Shown here in pieces: positions 26,614 through 35,598 of a stretch of 64,000 nucleotides of DNA. The number at the start of each line of letters is the position of its first letter. Position 1 is the first letter of the stretch. This stretch comes from Paenibacillus sp. FSL R5-0912 (GTDB lineage Bacteria; Bacillota; Bacilli; Paenibacillales; Paenibacillaceae), in contig NZ_CP009282.1 in assembly GCF_000758605.1 (NCBI RefSeq), positions 1,984,001 through 2,048,000 on the forward strand, in the 5' to 3' direction. The translations under genes and the position numbers were made by a program. The notes beneath the pieces were generated by a model. It saw nothing but the letters and a program-made list of their open reading frames with translations, searched no databases and had not been told where the DNA came from.

Positions 26614-28251
26614 GTGTCAATGATAAACAAAAACAAATGGATGAACGTGGGGTTCTCTGCCGCACTTACTGCCGGACTGCTTACCGGATGCGCTTCGGGT
26701 AACGGGAAAGAAAATGCTGGTGCAAATACAAATACAAATACAGCAGCAGGCGAAGAGACGAAGCAGGAATCGATTACGTTAACCTGGTTTGACGGAAATA
26801 CCAAGGGAGAACCGTTCACGGATGCAGTAGCCCAGGAAATTACGAAACGGACCGGCATACAGGTCTCTATTCAGCAGCCGACCGGAAATCCGACGGAGAA
26901 GCTTAGCCTGATGCTTGCCAGCGGCGACTATCCGGATGTGGTACTCATGAGCCGTGGAGATGCTTCCCTGGATAAGTACATTACAAGCGGCGCGTTCATT
27001 CCGCTCGATGATTTAATAGAGAAATTCGGCCCGGATCTGAAGGCCATGTATGGTGACACCTTACAGAAAACCCGTTATAAAGACGGTAAGAATTATTATT
27101 TCGCGAACTGGTACGGACTGGACAGCGATCCGGTGTTCGGGATGAATATCAGACAGAACCTGCTTGAGGAGCTGGCTCCGGACAAGGCAGACGGCTCCAC
27201 TCCGTTCACTACGGATGAATTCGAGGCCCTGCTCAAGAGCTTCAAAGCGAAGTACCCGACCATTGACGGCAAGGAATCGATTCCAATGGCCATGAACGGT
27301 GAGAATATGGGTGCCATTCTGGGGACGTTCAAGGGAATGTGGGGTCTCAAAACCTACTATGATAACAACGGAACGCTGCAATATGATGTGAAGGATCCGA
27401 AGTACCGTGAGATGATGATGTACATTAACCGTCTGTACCGGGAAGGTTTGATTGAGAAGGAATTCGCCATCAGCAAAACCCAGACCTGGATTCAGAAGCT
27501 TGCCACAGGGGCCGTATTCGCCACACCGGCTGCCTATTGGGATCCGGGTAACGGAAACGCGGCACTCAAGAAAGACGGCGGTGTGAAGAACCAGCTGTTT
27601 GCATACAAGGTGGTTGCGCCAGGGATTGATCCGGCACAGACAACCTTTGGACCGCGGAGCTCGCTGGGCTGGGATGCTATCGGAATTACCAAGAACAACA
27701 AGCACCCGGAAGAAACCATGAAGCTGTTCAATTTCCTGGCCAGTGACGAAGGACAGCATCTGCTGTTATGGGGTCTGGAAGGTCAGCAGTACACCATGGT
27801 GGACGGCAAAAGACAGCCTGATCCGGCGTTCCTGCAGAGCTTCAAGGATAACTGGGACGATACGGTGAAGAAGAGCGGTGTCCGCAAATGGCTGTGGTTC
27901 ATTAAGAACGGGCTGGATCCAAATGGCCAGCCTTACGATTTGGCGGTTAAATATCAGCGCAGTGAAGGCGATGAGCTGGCGATCAAGAGCCTGGGGGATT
28001 CCGTATGGGATACAGCGGAATTTGACAATCTCAATCCTGACGGCGGAACGCCCGAAGCGCTGACTGCCCAGAAGGTTAAGGATATTATGGATCAGAGCAT
28101 CACAAGAACGATTATTGCCAATTCCGAGGAAGCTGCCAACGCCACCTTCGACAAGATGCTTGCCGATATGAAGAAGGCCGGGGATGAGGAAGTGGAAAAG
28201 ATCATTAACCAGAAGTACAAAGAACGTATGGAACTGTGGGCTTCCAATTAA
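26614..28251 (+). CDS. extracellular sugar-binding lipoprotein, second system
   Basis: A 545-residue lipoprotein with lipobox LLTGC and a short Asn/Thr/Ala-rich linker, then a large solute-binding fold (ITLTWFDGNTKGEPFTDAV ...). I choose the GTG at 26614, seven bases after GGGAGG at 26601-26606; the ATG at 26620 is also possible, and the longer frame from 26566 has a weaker case. It supplies substrate to the two permeases upstream; a terminator follows. Confidence 0.92.
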   Translation: MSMINKNKWMNVGFSAALTAGLLTGCASGNGKENAGANTNTNTAAGEETKQESITLTWFDGNTKGEPFTDAVAQEITKRTGIQVSIQQPTGNPTEKLSLMLASGDYPDVVLMSRGDASLDKYITSGAFIPLDDLIEKFGPDLKAMYGDTLQKTRYKDGKNYYFANWYGLDSDPVFGMNIRQNLLEELAPDKADGSTPFTTDEFEALLKSFKAKYPTIDGKESIPMAMNGENMGAILGTFKGMWGLKTYYDNNGTLQYDVKDPKYREMMMYINRLYREGLIEKEFAISKTQTWIQKLATGAVFATPAAYWDPGNGNAALKKDGGVKNQLFAYKVVAPGIDPAQTTFGPRSSLGWDAIGITKNNKHPEETMKLFNFLASDEGQHLLLWGLEGQQYTMVDGKRQPDPAFLQSFKDNWDDTVKKSGVRKWLWFIKNGLDPNGQPYDLAVKYQRSEGDELAIKSLGDSVWDTAEFDNLNPDGGTPEALTAQKVKDIMDQSITRTIIANSEEAANATFDKMLADMKKAGDEEVEKIINQKYKERMELWASN

Positions 28252-28266
28252 AGCATAATGAATCTC

Positions 28267-28310
28267 AGGGCTTCCTCTCTCGCGCATGCGGAGGGGAAGC
28301 CCTCTTTGTT
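28267..28310 (+). terminator. terminator after second transporter operon
   Basis: AGGGCTTCCTCTC pairs with GAGGGGAAGCCCT around a short loop, followed by CTTTGTT, 16 bp after the binding-protein stop codon. Confidence 0.8.
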
Positions 28311-28331
28311 GTCACATTAATGCTGGGAGAT

Positions 28332-29081
28332 TCAGAGAAGCGTCCGGCTCTCCTGGCCGTTCCTGCGGAAATCCAGCGGAGCTTGGCGGTAGATCTTCTT
28401 GAATTGATGATAGAAGTGGCTGACGTTCTCAAAGCCGGCTTCGAGGGCAATCTCGACGACCCGAAGCTCAGTGGTGAGCAGCAGATTGCGGGCTGTATTC
28501 AACCTCAGCTAATTGATATATCCGGTAGGCGTCTGGTTCAAATACTGCCGGAATGCCCGGTTCACATGGCCGGGGCTTCTTCTGGACAGCTTGTACAGAG
28601 CCGGGAGACCCTGGTTCAGATTCTCCTTCAGCTGGATTTTGGAGACGGCGTGCTCCAGCCACAGGGGAAATTCAGGCTGCCCGGCGGTCTCCGGTGAGAA
28701 GAAATAGCGGGTCAGTGTATCGATGAGCAGGCCCTTCAGATGAATTCTTGCCTTCACTCTGTCGATCGTGCAGAGCATAAGGTAACGTTCGATATGACGA
28801 AAGAATTCGTCCATTTCCTGCCGGGACAGCATGGCGATCCGGGGAAGCGCCGGGCCCAGTACTCCGCGCGTAAACTCTTCTTCATTCAGATAAGCGAGCG
28901 CTTCCCCAATCAGGCCCGGGCGGCAGGGAATGTTCAAGAAACGGCAATCCCCGTCACCCTCCGCTTCATATCTGTGCGTGTCATCGGGCCTGACGAGTAC
29001 AAGACAGCCGGCCTTGAGCACCTGAACCTCCCCATTGACGATATGCCTGCACGCACCTTCGGCCGGAAGTCCAACTATCAC
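28332..29081 (-). pseudogene. AraC-family regulator with in-frame amber stop
   Basis: The frame from 29081 encodes 190 residues of an AraC cupin and the first HTH (LPALYKLSRRSPGHVNRAFRQYL) and stops at TAG (28509-28511) directly after GYIN. Past the stop the same frame continues for 58 codons as a normal second HTH (LRLNTARNLLLTTELRVVEI ... GFENVSHFYHQFKKIYRQAP) ending at 28332. A single CAG-to-TAG change (GYINQLRL to GYIN-stop) explains this. The N-terminus is also short: the usual H.H.FYE entry to the cupin is missing, and the region abuts the mannosidase promoter. It would have regulated the neighbouring mannoside genes. Confidence 0.85.
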
Positions 29082-29146
29082 CGCAGCGGCGATAGTTCCT
29101 TTGCTCTTAAAAATTTAAGTTCAATTAATATAGGGAGGGTTAAGAA

Positions 29147-30559
29147 ATGCAGCTTGTTGATCTTAAAGGCAAATGGAAAATGAGGCGGCTTGAGGGTCCG
29201 CATTGGCTGGAAGCCAGTGTGCCGGGATCTGTCTATCATGATTTACTGAATGCAGGAGCAATGCCAGACCCGTTCTACCGCGAGCAGGAGTACGGGGTTC
29301 TGAAATTATCCAATTACGATTATGAATTCCGGCGTACGTTTCAGATCGATACCGGTATACTGGCACATGACCGTGTGGTGCTGCGGTGCGAAGGGCTGGA
29401 TACCCTATGTGAGCTGTACCTGAACGGGATGCTGATTCTGAACAGCGACAATATGCACCGGACATATGAAACGGATATCAAGGCTGCACTGATTCCCGGT
29501 GACAATACCATCCATGCGGTGTTCCGCTCCCCCATGGAATACTCCCTTAGGAAACAGGCGGAGCTGAAGCTGGTCAATTGTGCCGATGCGGTCGAGGGGA
29601 TCTCCCACCTGCGCAAGGCACATTCCATGTTCGGCTGGAACTGGGGTCCGAAGCTGCCTGATATGGGCATCTGGAGAAGCATTTCCATCCAGGGCTATAA
29701 CAGTGCCCGCCTCGAGGATGTGTATATTACGCAAACTCACGGGGAGGGCCGGGTCTCGCTGGATGTCCGGGTAAGAACAGAGGGCTGGGTTGCCGCCGAA
29801 CGTGAGATTGTGGTCAGCGTCCACGCGCCATCGGGGGAAGTCCTGGAGCAGCGTGTGTCCGAGAAGGCTGGCACAGATCTTCATATCGGGCTGGGTATTG
29901 ATCAGCCTGAGCTGTGGTGGCCGAATAATCTGGGCGGACAACCGCTGTACCGGGTAGAGGTTGTTCTGAACCAGCAAGGGAAAGTACTCGATCAGCAGAC
30001 GCTGCGGATCAAGCTCCGAACGATTACGGTGAAGCAGGAAGAGGACGAGTGGGGAGAATCGTTTGCTTTTGAGGTGAATGGGGTGATTATATTCTCCACG
30101 GGTGCGGACTATATCCTGGAAGACAACCTTCTGGCACGCACGAACTGTGAACGGACAGACCGTCTGCTGCAAAGCTGCGTTGTCGCTAATTTCAACACCA
30201 TCCGTGTCTGGGGAGGCGGATATTACCCGGATGATTATTTCTATGATCTCTGCTACGAATATGGCCTCATCGTCTGGCAGGATCATCTGTATGCCTGCTT
30301 TATTTATGCGCTGACCGAGGGATTCGAGGAGAACATCACCCATGAGACCATCGACAATATGAAGCGTCTTCGCCATCATGCCTCGCTGGGTCTGTGGTGC
30401 GGCAACAACGAGCAGGAATTGGCTTGGGACGAATGGAACTGGGAAAATGTTACCTCCCTACAGCTTAAGGCGGATTATATCAAGCAATATGAGGTGCTGC
30501 TACCAGCGATTGCCCGGGAGATCGATCCGAATACATTCTACTGTACTGGGTGCGTGTAG
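29147..30559 (+). pseudogene. 3'-truncated GH2 beta-mannosidase
   Basis: The first 465 or so residues match a GH2 beta-mannosidase: sugar-binding domain (VPGSVYHDLLNAGAMPDPFY), jelly-roll and immunoglobulin-like domains, then the barrel with WGGGYYPDDYFYDLCYEYG and WCGNNEQE, where Glu422 is the acid/base. The frame breaks after DPNTFY, where the family has the tryptophan-rich WP.SPSS segment; six foreign residues and a stop follow. Family members run to about 820-840 residues, so the nucleophile and the C-terminal half are gone and the protein should be inactive. The ATG has GGGAGGG upstream. The break is a junction with an opposite-strand hydrolase gene. Confidence 0.9.
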
Positions 30560-31865
30560 GTGAACCCATAACAGCTGCTACACCAACTCCAGTTACTGGT
30601 TCTGCTCCGGCCCGGGCTCCAGACTCAGGCTGAGCTCCAAATACAGGTACAACGTCAGTCATAAGGTGAACGCCAGCTTCAGATCCGAGTCCGGTTTCAG
30701 GCCCAGTTTCGGTTACTGTTCGTGGTCCTGCTCCAGGTGTAGTTCCAGCTTCAACTGCAGGTCCGGCATCCTCCGCCTCTGCGGCTGTAGATTCAACGCC
30801 CGCTCCTTCAGCCCCTATCTGTGCTGCAAAGCCCTCCTGCAATTCTGCGCAGGCCAGGAATCCGCCGGAGTTCACTGAGATGTCCAGGCGGGCAGTGTCA
30901 CTGCCGCTGATTATTTCTGCTCCCGGTAGCCGGAGCGCCAGCCGGAAGGCCTTATCCCGCTCATGCGGAATATAGGGCGAAGCGGGAAACTCCATATGCG
31001 GCAGAATTTGTGTAAAAGACAGCCGGCCAGCCGCAGCATCATCCCAGTGTGCCGGAGGGAATTCCTGCGGCGTTTTGGGATCGGGGATCAGTCTGGCTTC
31101 GTGGAACAGAGGGAGCTGCGCCCCGGTTGCCGTATCTATGACAGACATCCACAGCCTATCCTGTTCCATCTCCACGAACAGCTCGAATACCGCCGGTTCA
31201 CCGCCGACTAGAAAATCAACCGTGCAGCGTCCCTCGCCTATATGCACCGTGTGACCCAGCACCTCAGCCCGGCGCCGGTCAAACCGGAGCAGCAGCGAGC
31301 CGCAGGGCATCGGGCGCGGATAAGGTTTGCTGTAATTGTCTCCGGCCATTTCGCAGTATTCCCGGTACCACGGGTTGTCCGTAAGCTGTGGAAGGTCAGC
31401 GGGAAGCGCAGTGAAGCGGTCGTACACTTCCTGGAAAGTCATGATCTCTTCTGCGTGATGCTCGGCAATGCGGATATCCCAGACATTATTGTGTCCGAAG
31501 TGCAGTATAACCGCATCCGGCCGGGTGGTCACCACCACACCCAGCCCGCCGTTACCAAGCAGTGCCCCCTCGAAGAAATCTGCCGCCGGCCCGCGGAAGT
31601 TAATATTATGACGGCTGGCTTGCTCCTGGGCATGAATCTGACCGCCCGCCGCTGTATAACCTGCTGCTGGTCCAGGTTTCTCCTCTGCCGCCCCAGCCTC
31701 CGTCTTAGCCTCTACCGCAGTGACCGCCATAGAATCTGCCGCCTCCGCAGTCACCGCCCCAGCACTCACTGCCGCAGCCACCGCCCCGGCCATCCCAAGC
31801 TCCACCACCTCTGTATTCGCCGCTTCCGCACCCTCTGGCACCGGTGGTACCTTAGTTTTTTTCAT
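30480..31865 (-). pseudogene. truncated hydrolase (GH95-like N-terminal domain) with low-complexity ends
   Basis: The 461-residue frame has one normal segment at about residues 80-355 (HNINFRGPAADFFEGALLGNGGLG ... FGHNNVWDIRIAEHH), resembling the N-terminal beta-sandwich of GH95-type or related sugar hydrolases, without a catalytic barrel. It is flanked by Ala/Glu/Gly/Thr-rich low-complexity stretches at residues 1-75 and 356-430. The last 25 or so residues are antisense to the beta-mannosidase, so this is a rearrangement product. The ATG is preceded by GGAGGAGG. It could still be translated, but I do not expect activity. The family call is tentative. Confidence 0.6.
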
Positions 31866-32108
31866 AATAGTTATGCCTCCTCCAAGCAGTGCTCACCTAT
31901 ACTTCCAATACGCCAAACTATCTATATGGTTTTCCTGCATAAATCGTAGGCGATTCCCTCCGGAAAGTATTTAGCGGAGGGTCCGGTTTTTGCACGATCG
32001 GCGGATGAATTGGTGCCGGGCTGTTGGGCCAGGCCTGAACAGGGGAAAGGTACGCTGCTGCCGCAAATGTACCTTTACGATGAGCAGACAACGGCTTATA
32101 TTCAGGTC

Positions 32109-32122
32109 AGAAAGCGCTATCA
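32109..32122. promoter_or_regulatory. cre-like site before thioredoxin-fold gene
   Basis: AGAAAGCGCTATCA, identical over 14 bp to the site at 786-799, lies about 40 bp before the DsbA-like gene. It matches the cre consensus at 13 of 14 positions. Confidence 0.45.
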
Positions 32123-32160
32123 ATAAGCGGTGTCTATTTGTTCTAGGGGGATAAACAGCG

Positions 32161-32889
32161 ATGGCTAAAATGAAGGCAAAACAAACAAAGAAAAGCTTCG
32201 GGTTCGCAGTCTCGGTTATTGTAATCAGTGTGCTGGTGCTCATTGTATCCGTGGCCTTCCTGACACGGTCCAAAGCGGCCGGCGGACTGGAGGGACTGCC
32301 CAATTATATGGAAATCCGCGGGGACTTCGATGCAAACGGTCTGAAATATGAGAAGCAGCCGCATTTGGGCAGCAGCACAGCCAAAGCCAAGGTGATCGAA
32401 TTTGCCGATTTCAAATGCCCTGCCTGCAAAAAGTGGAAGGAGACCTATTTTGAGCGGTTCAAACAGGAATTCATCGATACCGGTAAAGCCGAGCTGTTCT
32501 TCACAAATTTTGCTTTCATTGACCGCGATTCAATCATGGCAGCGAGTGCCGGAGAAGCGGTATTTGCTCAGGACAACAATAAATTCTGGGATTTTATGAG
32601 CAAGCTGTACGATCAGCAGGGGGATGAGACGAAGATTTGGGCTACACCCCAGTTTATGCTTGATTTTGTGAAGGACAATATCAGCGGCATCGATTATGAC
32701 CGCTTCGCTAAGGATCTGCAGGCCCATACGTACATGCTACCGGTCAAAGAGGATTTCAAAACAGCGGGGAATTACGGAGTGAACGGTACTCCGAAGTTTA
32801 TGGTGAACGGCAAGCTGCTGCAGACGGCATCCTATGAGGAGCTCGCTGCTGCCATTGAAGCCGCGCAGGCTTCCAGCGGTACAGAGTAA
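32161..32889 (+). CDS. DsbA/BdbD-like membrane-anchored thiol-disulfide oxidoreductase
   Basis: A 242-residue protein: N-terminal membrane anchor (13-35), then an extracytoplasmic thioredoxin fold with CPAC (Cys86, Cys89) in FADFKCPACKKWK, a helical insertion, and cis-Pro loop GVNGTPKFMVNG. It resembles BdbD/DsbA proteins that form disulfide bonds in exported proteins. RBS AGGGGGAT before ATG. It precedes an AraC gene by 24 bp and may share its transcript. Confidence 0.9.
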   Translation: MAKMKAKQTKKSFGFAVSVIVISVLVLIVSVAFLTRSKAAGGLEGLPNYMEIRGDFDANGLKYEKQPHLGSSTAKAKVIEFADFKCPACKKWKETYFERFKQEFIDTGKAELFFTNFAFIDRDSIMAASAGEAVFAQDNNKFWDFMSKLYDQQGDETKIWATPQFMLDFVKDNISGIDYDRFAKDLQAHTYMLPVKEDFKTAGNYGVNGTPKFMVNGKLLQTASYEELAAAIEAAQASSGTE

Positions 32890-32913
32890 CCGCTGCGGAA
32901 GGGGGGAGACGGT

Positions 32914-33771
32914 ATGAACTTTTCCGCTATACATCCGTATGTCTATCTGGCTACCCGCTATCCTTTTGCCAAAGGACAATCCAGCTCCCCGAGAATCTGC
33001 TATATGAGCTCGGTCTACCTGATCAGCGAGGGACACGGCATCCTCTTGACCGGCGGGCAGACGCTCCGGGTAAGTCCGGGAATGCTGATCCATCTTCCGC
33101 CCGGACAGCTTCATGAATGGCAGGCAGACTCTGCCGATCCGATGGTTCATCAGTGCTGCTACTTCGATTGGCATCATGTGGACCGGGAAGGCCGCTTTGA
33201 CTGGGCCTGTCCGATCTGTTATAAGCCGGAGCAGCTGCAGCAGGAGATGCTGGGTCCTCTTTTCCCGTATCCGCTTCCGCAGTTCATGGACGTGGGGCTG
33301 CTGCGCGGGTGGACTGAGCGGTTTCAGAAGTTCTATAAGGCAGGGGAGTTCGACAATGAGCAGACCTTCATCCGCAATCTGACCATCCAGCGTCATTTCC
33401 AGGAATTTGTTGATGATCTGCTGCATCTGCTGCTGAGCGGCCAGCCGATTCCGGACCGGAGGATCAGCGGACTGCTGGAGCAGATGGAGCAGGATTTGCT
33501 GCATGATGTACCGAAGCCGCTCGAAGCTTACTACAGCAGTCTTCACCTGAGCAGAGGGCATTTTTTCGAGCTGTTCCGCAAATCCACCGGGGTCTCGCCA
33601 GTGGAGTATATGAACCGCTTCCGGATTAACCGGGCCAAGGAAGACCTGCTGCATAGCCCGCTGAGCATCACCGAGATTGCCGCAAAAAACCACTTCAGCT
33701 CACTCCATTACTTCTCCCGTCTCTTCCACCGGATGACTGGCCTGACCCCGCGGGAATTCCGAGTGCTTTGA
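32914..33771 (+). CDS. AraC-family transcriptional regulator
   Basis: A 285-residue regulator with N-terminal cupin (residues 20-90, LISEGHGILLTGGQTLRVSPGMLIHLPPGQLHEW) and C-terminal double HTH (about 190-285, LHLSRGHFFELFRKSTGVSP ... HFSSLHYFSRLFHRMTGLTPREF). ATG follows GGGGGGAG. Targets unknown; it may act on its own operon or the damaged sugar genes upstream. Confidence 0.92.
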   Translation: MNFSAIHPYVYLATRYPFAKGQSSSPRICYMSSVYLISEGHGILLTGGQTLRVSPGMLIHLPPGQLHEWQADSADPMVHQCCYFDWHHVDREGRFDWACPICYKPEQLQQEMLGPLFPYPLPQFMDVGLLRGWTERFQKFYKAGEFDNEQTFIRNLTIQRHFQEFVDDLLHLLLSGQPIPDRRISGLLEQMEQDLLHDVPKPLEAYYSSLHLSRGHFFELFRKSTGVSPVEYMNRFRINRAKEDLLHSPLSITEIAAKNHFSSLHYFSRLFHRMTGLTPREFRVL

Positions 33772-33895
33772 AATGGTACCGCCCTTTAATAAGACTGCAA
33801 AGCCGTCACTTGTCCTGTGGGGATAAGCGCCGCTTAGGCCCGTATAAGTAACGTCGATTAACAAGTGCACTGGAATGACTTCAGATATTAAGGCG

Positions 33896-33935
33896 GGCGC
33901 CATGGACGAAACAGTGTCCATGGCGCCTGCTGTTT
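33896..33935 (+). terminator. terminator-like hairpin after AraC gene
   Basis: A perfect 12-bp stem (GGCGCCATGGAC and its complement at 33916-33927) with an 8-nt loop, then TGCTGTTTC. The T tract is weak. Confidence 0.65.
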
Positions 33936-33950
33936 CTGGTTACGGCAGAA

Positions 33951-34138
33951 TTCTATTGCATATTGTACAGCCGAATAAGGGGGAATGGCTCTATTTTTGC
34001 CTTCTATTGCATTCTGTACATTAGATTTTCGGATTTCAGCCCATATCGGACGTTTTCCTAAATTCTGCTGTACCTAATGCAATAGAATGTGATTTGGGGA
34101 GTCTTTTACTCTGCTTCTGTTGTACATTCTGCAATCAG
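33951..34138. repeat. four-unit palindrome array (51-63-52 bp phasing, inverted halves)
   Basis: Two units TTCTATTGCATNNTGTACA start at 33951 and 34002, exactly 51 bp apart. Two units in the opposite orientation, with TGTAC and TGCAAT at 34078 and 34130, follow 52 bp apart. Each unit is itself an imperfect palindrome. The whole array is thus a large inverted repeat in the 560-bp gap between the AraC and acetyltransferase genes. From 34139 to 34329 I see no gene or clear promoter. Confidence 0.85.
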
Positions 34139-34329
34139 CCGGTCCTTGGTCTTTCAAGATCATTCATTGTTAGGCGGGGCAGCCGTCTCTTGCGGAGGGT
34201 AAAAGTCACAGTTGAATCCATTAGCAGCATTTATGATGGGAGCAAGGGCTCAACCTTCACGGCATTATCAGCAAACTCAGAGGTTTTAAGCCAAGCTAAA
34301 TAAAATAATAGCGGAGATGAAACGGGACT

Positions 34330-34785
34330 ATGCTGATGATAGCCGAAGCTGGCACAGAGAATCTTGAAGAGATGTGTCTGCTGCTGCAGGAGCTGTTTGG
34401 AATGGAGCAAGACTTCGCCGGTGCGGCTAACCGGGATAAGCAGAGGGCAGGGCTGCGGCTGATTCTGGAGCATCCGGAACGCGGTCAATTGCTGCTGCTC
34501 AAGCGGGGAGATAAGGTGGCTGGTATGGTGAATCTGGTGTTTGCGTTCAGCACGTTTGAAGGCGGGCCGGTAATCATACTGGAGGATTTCATTGTGGCGG
34601 CAGATGAGCGCGGGCAGGGCAGCGGCCGGTTTTTCATGGACGGCATTGTTGCTTACGCCAAGGAGCATGGTTTTCTGCGGATCACCCTGCTGGCCGATGC
34701 GGAGAACGCGCGGGCGCTGCATTTTTATGAAGCTGCGGGTTATGAGTACTCTAATATGAGATGTCTGCGGCTGGCGGTGAAGTGA
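34330..34785 (+). CDS. GNAT-family N-acetyltransferase
   Basis: A 151-residue GNAT protein with the acetyl-CoA binding motif A (IILEDFIVAADERGQGSGRFFMDGIVAYAKEHG) and the C-terminal ALHFYEAAGYEYSN. Acceptor substrate unknown. The ribosome site is weak (GGAGATG); a second ATG at 34336 is possible. The stop overlaps the next start. Confidence 0.9.
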   Translation: MLMIAEAGTENLEEMCLLLQELFGMEQDFAGAANRDKQRAGLRLILEHPERGQLLLLKRGDKVAGMVNLVFAFSTFEGGPVIILEDFIVAADERGQGSGRFFMDGIVAYAKEHGFLRITLLADAENARALHFYEAAGYEYSNMRCLRLAVK

Positions 34786-34979
34786 TGGAGAACAGAAATT
34801 TAGGGTTGGGAAAGTTTCTTATCAGTCTTCCGGTTGTTCTGGGAGCTGTCGTGCTACCTGCAGGGGTTCTCGCATTGTTTTATCTAATTTTCACTGATTT
34901 TTATCAAAAGGGATTTCTGACAGGCCTGCTGCAGGGACGGACTTATTTTTGCAAAGAAGTTCTGGACGGCGAGGAATGA
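34785..34979 (+). CDS. small membrane protein of unknown function
   Basis: A 64-residue protein (MENRNLGLGKFLISLPVVLG...) with one long or two short hydrophobic segments (12-44) and an acidic tail. Its ATG overlaps the acetyltransferase TGA (TGATG), so translation is coupled. I do not recognise the family. Confidence 0.6.
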   Translation: MENRNLGLGKFLISLPVVLGAVVLPAGVLALFYLIFTDFYQKGFLTGLLQGRTYFCKEVLDGEE

Positions 34980-35079
34980 AGGGCTGGATGGAGAATCCAT
35001 TTAAAGATCCGCCTGTGCCGTCTTTTTTGAATGAGCGCAGCTGGTGTTAAGACAATGAGCGTGAGAGGAAGTAGATGTA

Positions 35080-35250
35080 ATGAAGCAGATGTTAAAAAGC
35101 GTATTTCGCGGTCCCGGATCAGCGGGTTGGTCTGCGGGGGATTATGTAACGCGCACTATTCAACTGATTGTCAGCAAAGTCAAAGAACAAATCCTGCAAG
35201 GCAGCTACACCATTATTCTTGCCGGGACACCCTTTATTAAGAAACCTTGA
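35080..35250 (+). CDS. hypothetical 56-residue protein, possibly frameshifted
   Basis: ATG after AGAGGAAG opens a 56-codon frame (MKQMLKSVFRGPGSAGWSAG ...). The end of this frame overlaps another open frame (35168-35365) that encodes a charged, amphipathic segment (LDEIEKERYIFESYKALLSHL) but has no start signal of its own. A one-base shift near 35220 would join them into about 95 residues. Neither half resembles a family I know. They lie at the left edge of the AT-rich island. Confidence 0.4.
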   Translation: MKQMLKSVFRGPGSAGWSAGDYVTRTIQLIVSKVKEQILQGSYTIILAGTPFIKKP

Positions 35251-35598
35251 CGAAATAGAAAAAGAACGATACATATTCGAGAGTTATAAAGCACTTTTAT
35301 CACATTTGAAGGGGAAGAACCCGCAGGAGATCAAAGAGCTAAATAACAATTGCACTCTTGTGTAGGAGAGCCGGAATGACTAAAATCATTTAAACCTAAG
35401 GCTATTAACAATTTGCTTTTCATTCCTGGATGGGAATTCTCAAAAGGTTGTTACAGACAATGAAGATTATGCGGACTCTTGCTTTAGGGTATTACTTTCG
35501 TGATGTAGGTAGCCAATAAGAAATAAGCAACCTATAATAATAGGACTGGGATTTTTTACATAATGTAATAGCCAAATGCTGCTAAAGGGTGATTCTAC

